DNA of 9,462 bases from Novosphingobium sp. UBA1948 (GTDB taxonomy: Bacteria; Pseudomonadota; Alphaproteobacteria; Sphingomonadales; Sphingomonadaceae): NCBI GenBank assembly GCA_002336765.1, contig DDES01000064.1, positions 1 to 9,462 of the forward strand, in the 5' to 3' direction. The notes beneath the pieces are model-generated. The model did no database searches, was not told where the DNA came from, and saw only the letters and a list, made by a program, of their open reading frames with translations. The stretch's first letter is position 1. Each line of letters begins with the position of its first letter. Both the position numbers and the translations under genes were made by a program. Of the stretch, positions 6,172-9,462 are shown in pieces.

Positions 6172-6966
6172 ATGACCGCCTATGCCCACCCCGTGAATGC
6201 CCGCCGCCTCACCGTGCGCCTCGCGCGCGACGCGGCGGATCTGGATGCTGTGCAGCACCTGCGCTGGCGGGTGTTTTTCGAGGAAATGGGGGCACAGGGC
6301 GATCCCGCGCTGGCCGCCCTGCGCTGCGACGCCGATCCCTATGACGCGCTGTGCGACCATTTGCTGGTGGTGGACGAAAGCCTGCCCGAAGGCGCGGACG
6401 CGGTGGTGGGCACCTATCGCCTGCTGCGCGAGAGCGTGGCGCGCGCCCATTCGGGTTTCTATTCGGCGGGCGAATATGATCTGGCCCCGCTGCTGGCCGA
6501 TGGCGCGCAGCAGCGCGAATTGCTCGAACTGGGCCGTTCCTGCGTGCTGCCCGATTATCGCACCTCGGCCACGATCTCGCTGCTGTGGCGCGGGATTGCC
6601 GACTATATCAACGCCCATCGCATCACGCTGATGTTCGGCTGCGCCAGCTTTGCAGGCACCGATCCCGCGCTCTATGCCCCGGCCCTCTCGTGGCTCTACC
6701 ACAACCATCTGGCCGAGGCGGACCAGCGCCCCCGCGTTCTCGATGGCAAGGGTGTCAGCATGGAACTGCTCCCGCGCGGCAGCTATGACGAGCGGCAGGC
6801 GCTGTTCCAGCTTCCCCCGCTGGTGAAGGGCTATCTGCGCGTCGGCGCCAAATTCGGCGAAGGCGCCTATATCGACCATGCCTTCAACACGGTGGATGTC
6901 TGCGTGGTGATGCCGGTGGAGATGATCTCCACCCGCTATGCCACCCGCTTCAGCGTCGCCGCCTAA
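6172..6966 (+). CDS. olsB: L-ornithine N-alpha-acyltransferase OlsB
   Basis: OlsB transfers a 3-hydroxyacyl chain from acyl-ACP to the alpha-amino group of ornithine, making lyso-ornithine lipid, the first step of phosphorus-free ornithine lipid synthesis at the inner membrane. The 264-residue sequence has the pattern of the hemolysin-like acyltransferase/GNAT family: LRWRVFFEEMG (30-40), a Tyr/Asp-rich stretch before the DHL strand (56-64), VGTYRLL (79-85), ELGRSCV (119-125), a helix at about 131-150, and a Cys/Gly strand near 153-164. A strong AAGGAG (6161-6166) sets the start. It is preceded by a four-unit Pho box and converges on olsA, its pathway partner, with 12 bp between the stops. 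The partner gene strengthens the call; another acyl-homoserine or amino-acid acyltransferase is less likely. Confidence 0.88.
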   Translation: MTAYAHPVNARRLTVRLARDAADLDAVQHLRWRVFFEEMGAQGDPALAALRCDADPYDALCDHLLVVDESLPEGADAVVGTYRLLRESVARAHSGFYSAGEYDLAPLLADGAQQRELLELGRSCVLPDYRTSATISLLWRGIADYINAHRITLMFGCASFAGTDPALYAPALSWLYHNHLAEADQRPRVLDGKGVSMELLPRGSYDERQALFQLPPLVKGYLRVGAKFGEGAYIDHAFNTVDVCVVMPVEMISTRYATRFSVAA

Positions 6967-6968
6967 GC

Positions 6969-6988
6969 TGCCGCCCCCCTAAGCGGCA
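6969..6988. terminator. Weak hairpin between the convergent olsB and olsA genes
   Basis: TGCCGC (6969-6974) pairs with GCGGCA (6983-6988) around an 8-nt loop that contains the end of the olsA stop codon. No T-run follows on either strand, so termination would be inefficient or Rho-dependent. Confidence 0.3.
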
Positions 6989-7722
6989 ACTCTGGCCGCC
7001 ACCAGTGCCTCGCAAGCGCGCGCCAGCGCCTTGCGGTCGGTGGCGGCCACCGGCGTTTCAAACCATACCTCCGCCATGATCGGCCCGATGCGCGACAGGC
7101 CCGCCGCATTAGGCAGCAATTCATCATCATCGATCCACGCCACCTTCCGCTGCACCTCGGGCGACAGCGGCGCGCCATCGGGACGGCGATAGCGGATGGT
7201 GACAGGCTGCACCTGCGCCGAACCATCGGCCACACCGCCATCGACCGAACGGGGCACCATCGCGAAAAGGCTGGAGCGGAAGGGCAGCACCGTCGTCCCC
7301 AGCCCCGTGGTGCCTTCGGGAAACAGCACGATGCCGCGCTCGGCCTCGAGATGGCTGGCCAATGCGGCGGCCTGATCCGCCGCCTTGCCACGCCGCTCGC
7401 GCTCGACAAACAGACAGCCATAGGCCGCCGTCAGCTTGCCGATCACCGGCCAGCCCGCAATCTCGCCCTTGGCCACGAAAGCGGCATCGAGCACCAGACC
7501 CAGCACCGGAATATCGACCCAGGTGATATGGTTGGACACATAGAGCGTGCCTGCCTCGGGCAGGGGCGCGCCATGCACCACCACACGGACGCGAAAGCCG
7601 CGCAGCAAGACGCGCCACGCCAGCTTGGCCAGCCCGCGCCGCGCGCGCCCGCGCGGCATCACCAGCCACAGGCCCGCCATCGCCAGAAACAACGGCAGCA
7701 CCAGCAATACACGTCCGCTCAT
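6979..7722 (-). CDS. olsA: Lyso-ornithine lipid O-acyltransferase OlsA (PlsC family)
   Basis: OlsA adds a second acyl chain to the 3-hydroxyl of lyso-ornithine lipid; the same fold also makes phosphatidic acid in PlsC enzymes. The 247-residue protein has an N-terminal membrane helix (about 3-22), catalytic motif NHITWVD with H65 and D70 (HX4D), motif FVERERR (105-111), and the glycerol-phosphate/acceptor-site motif FPEGTTG (134-140). The size is normal for the family. Its ATG overlaps the TGA of the upstream speD-like gene by 4 bp (ATGA), which implies translational coupling; a separate ribosome binding site is poor. PlsC is the alternative, but convergence with olsB favours OlsA. Confidence 0.82.
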   Translation of the reverse strand: MSGRVLLVLPLFLAMAGLWLVMPRGRARRGLAKLAWRVLLRGFRVRVVVHGAPLPEAGTLYVSNHITWVDIPVLGLVLDAAFVAKGEIAGWPVIGKLTAAYGCLFVERERRGKAADQAAALASHLEAERGIVLFPEGTTGLGTTVLPFRSSLFAMVPRSVDGGVADGSAQVQPVTIRYRRPDGAPLSPEVQRKVAWIDDDELLPNAAGLSRIGPIMAEVWFETPVAATDRKALARACEALVAARVAA

Positions 7723-8084
7723 GCCCGCGCCCCCAGCCGCGCGATGGCCTGTTCAAACCGCACCGTGGCCCCCAGTTCGGACACGATCACATTCAGCGCG
7801 GCTCTTGCATCACCGCCATCCCCGCACACGAAAATATCCACCGCGCTCAACCCCTCTTCAGGCCAAGTGTGGATGGAAATATGCGATTCGGCCAGTAGCG
7901 CGACCCCCGTCACCCCCATTTCCGGCCCGAAGTGATGCAGGTTCATGCCGATAATGCTCACCCGCGCGGCGGCGGCGGCGGCACGCAACACCGCCTCGAC
8001 GCGGGCCGGATCACCCAGCCCCCGCCCACCCGCCAGATCGGCGATGAGGTGGATGCCCCGCGCGGAGCTGAAACCAACCTTCAC
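7719..8084 (-). CDS. speD: S-adenosylmethionine decarboxylase-family protein (SpeD/SpeH)
   Basis: These pyruvoyl enzymes decarboxylate AdoMet to supply aminopropyl groups for spermidine. The 121-residue length fits class 1B prokaryotic proenzymes. The self-cleavage site is AESH, with S67 becoming the pyruvoyl group; H72 and C87 sit 5 and 20 residues after it, the same offsets as Ser63-His68-Cys83 in the Thermotoga enzyme, and the HTWPEEG motif is intact. The start is a GTG at 8084, overlapping the upstream flavoprotein stop by 4 bp (GTGA), with GGAG (8093-8096) 8 nt upstream. It overlaps olsA by ATGA downstream. Because some SpeD homologues act on ornithine or arginine, and the neighbour is an ornithine-lipid gene, the substrate is not certain from sequence alone. 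Confidence 0.85.
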   Translation of the reverse strand: MKVGFSSARGIHLIADLAGGRGLGDPARVEAVLRAAAAAARVSIIGMNLHHFGPEMGVTGVALLAESHISIHTWPEEGLSAVDIFVCGDGGDARAALNVIVSELGATVRFEQAIARLGARA

Positions 8085-9462
8085 AGAAAACTCTCCACAG
8101 CGCGCCCGACATGCGCCAAAGCCCGTTCGGCGGCCAGTACACCCTGATAATGGGCCTCTTCAAACAGCGACAGGCCGGCAAGATCGGAATGGGCGCGGAA
8201 AACCGGCCCCGCCTGTGCGGCGAGGCTCGCCAGATGCGCACGCAGGCCCACCGTGGGGCGCACCATCGCATGGCCCCACAGCCAGACGTCGATCCTCTCG
8301 ATCGCGCCCTGCAACTCGGGGTTCATTGCCAGCAGATCATCGGCCACCATCCGCTGCCACTCTGGCAAGCTCCGCGCCAGCATGTCGCGCCGCACCGCCG
8401 CCGGATCGCCTTGCAACAGCGCCTGATACCATGTCAGCACCCCTGCCCCGTCGGGCGCGGAGCGGGTCTGGTGCGTGGCCACCACATAGCCAAGGCTGGC
8501 GCTGCTGGCCGAGACATTGTCCCACGCCAGCGGCACGCCCGCGCCCCACGGCATCCGGCTGACCGCCACATTGGCCACCACCCACGGCGCATGGCTGATC
8601 CCGCTGGCGGGCGCGAAATCGGGCGCCACATGCCGCGCTACAAAGTCCGGCATGGCCAACACCACGGCATCGGCGCGCCAGCGGCGTGTGACCCGCGCGC
8701 CCGAGTCATAGACGTCGACCAGCACCGCATCGCCATCCCGCGCCACGCGCACCACCGCTTGCCCTTTGCGGATCTGCGGCGCGATGCGCCCCGCCATCCG
8801 CCGCGCCAGATGGGCATTGCCTTCGGGCCATGTCAACTCGCGGTCTGCGTCCCCGCCCGCCGCCCAGCCGCGCCGCGCCGCGAAATAGTGCAAGCCCGCC
8901 CATGCCGAGACCGTGTCCAGCTCGCAGCCATAATCGTCGCGGCAGGCATAGCGCAGGTGCGCCAGCAGCGGCGCGGCGGTGTAGCCCTCCCGGCGCAGCC
9001 ATGTGGCAAAACTGATGCTATCGAGCGCGGCATAGGCCGGATCGCGGCTTGACAGGGCCGAGGGGCTGGCAAAGGCGGGACGGCCATCGCGGCCCCTGGC
9101 GCTGCGGAACGCCGCCATCGCCGCATCGAACCGGCGCCATTGCGCCTGATCCTCGCCCGACAGGCCGCTGGCGGGCACCAGCCCTTCCTGCCACTTGCCC
9201 TGCCACAGCAGGCGCTCTTCCAGATCGGCGCAGAGTTGATAGGGATCGTAGAGTGGCGCGCCGGTGCTGTCCTCGCCGGTGATCATGCCGAACTGGCGCA
9301 GCATATGGATCAGCGCCCGCGCCTCGCGGTTGGGCACGGGCAGGTAATGCGCGCCCCAAGGGAATTGCGTGATGGCGTTGGCCCCGCCCCGCGCATTGCC
9401 GCCCGCCTCGCGCTCCAGTTCCAGCAGGGCGAAATCGCGATAACCCGCCTCGGCCAGCCGCC
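8081..9462 (-). CDS. FAD-dependent amine-oxidase-like oxidoreductase, 5' end outside window
   Basis: 459 codons are visible; the N-terminal GxGxxG of the FAD-binding fold lies beyond the window. The visible start (RLAEAGYRDFALLELEREAGGNARGG) is the end of the first Rossmann helix, the acidic strand that binds the FAD ribose, and the following Gly-rich loop typical of the amine oxidase/protoporphyrinogen oxidase superfamily. The C-terminal AHSDLAGLSLFEEAHYQGVLAAERAL fits the second FAD-contact region. A Val at 9337 (GTG) could be mistaken for a start, but the frame is open and homologous-looking upstream. It is the first visible gene of an operon with overlapping starts into speD and olsA. The substrate is unknown; an amine is plausible from context only. 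Confidence 0.8.
   Translation of the reverse strand, partial: RLAEAGYRDFALLELEREAGGNARGGANAITQFPWGAHYLPVPNREARALIHMLRQFGMITGEDSTGAPLYDPYQLCADLEERLLWQGKWQEGLVPASGLSGEDQAQWRRFDAAMAAFRSARGRDGRPAFASPSALSSRDPAYAALDSISFATWLRREGYTAAPLLAHLRYACRDDYGCELDTVSAWAGLHYFAARRGWAAGGDADRELTWPEGNAHLARRMAGRIAPQIRKGQAVVRVARDGDAVLVDVYDSGARVTRRWRADAVVLAMPDFVARHVAPDFAPASGISHAPWVVANVAVSRMPWGAGVPLAWDNVSASSASLGYVVATHQTRSAPDGAGVLTWYQALLQGDPAAVRRDMLARSLPEWQRMVADDLLAMNPELQGAIERIDVWLWGHAMVRPTVGLRAHLASLAAQAGPVFRAHSDLAGLSLFEEAHYQGVLAAERALAHVGRAVESFL

Noticed and set aside
8111..9052. A 313-codon plus-strand open frame opposite the flavoprotein
   Set aside because: Its Arg/His/Pro-rich composition matches a reverse-strand shadow of a GC-rich gene, and the minus-strand protein has clear FAD-enzyme features and coupling to speD.

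Overview
The window is GC-rich, tightly packed bacterial DNA that looks like a chromosomal segment from an alphaproteobacterium, most likely a sphingomonad such as Novosphingobium or Sphingobium. Clues are a PhyR-type response regulator behind a textbook sigma-EcfG promoter, a chaperedoxin (CnoX/YbbN) with an intact WCGPC motif, and ornithine-lipid genes. The genus is an inference; no rRNA or other strong taxonomic marker is present.

Layout, left to right. (1) 1-586, minus: a CnoX thioredoxin-TPR gene whose 3' end lies outside the window. (2) 776-954, plus: two identical tRNA-Gly(GCC) genes, followed at 955-1212 by two copies of a 129-bp repeat, each ending in the last 25 nt of that tRNA. (3) 1494-2081, plus: an alanine-rich lipoprotein and a 48-residue two-helix membrane protein, separated by a leader able to form competing hairpins. 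(4) 2101-3150, minus: a divergent PhyR-like regulator with an unusual C-terminal tail and a sigma-EcfG promoter. (5) About 570 bp without a gene, then at 3722-6016, plus, a 764-residue autotransporter ending in a good intrinsic terminator. (6) 6096-6966, plus: olsB behind four PhoB-like half-sites at an exact 11-bp period. (7) 6979-9462, minus: a translationally coupled operon of a flavoprotein (5' end outside the window), an AdoMet-decarboxylase-family protein and olsA, convergent with olsB.

How the genes relate. olsB (first acylation of ornithine) and olsA (second acylation) together make ornithine lipid. The Pho boxes suggest that olsB is switched on by phosphate starvation, when bacteria replace phospholipids with phosphorus-free lipids. 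olsA instead sits in an operon with a SpeD-like decarboxylase and an FAD enzyme, which invites the untested idea of a polyamine or ornithine-lipid modification module. The PhyR-like gene and the two small envelope genes facing it look like part of the general stress response.

The most unusual features are the tRNA-tail repeat array, the four-fold Pho box, the PhyR variant lacking the receiver lysine, the competing hairpins in front of the 48-residue gene, and the speD-olsA coupling.
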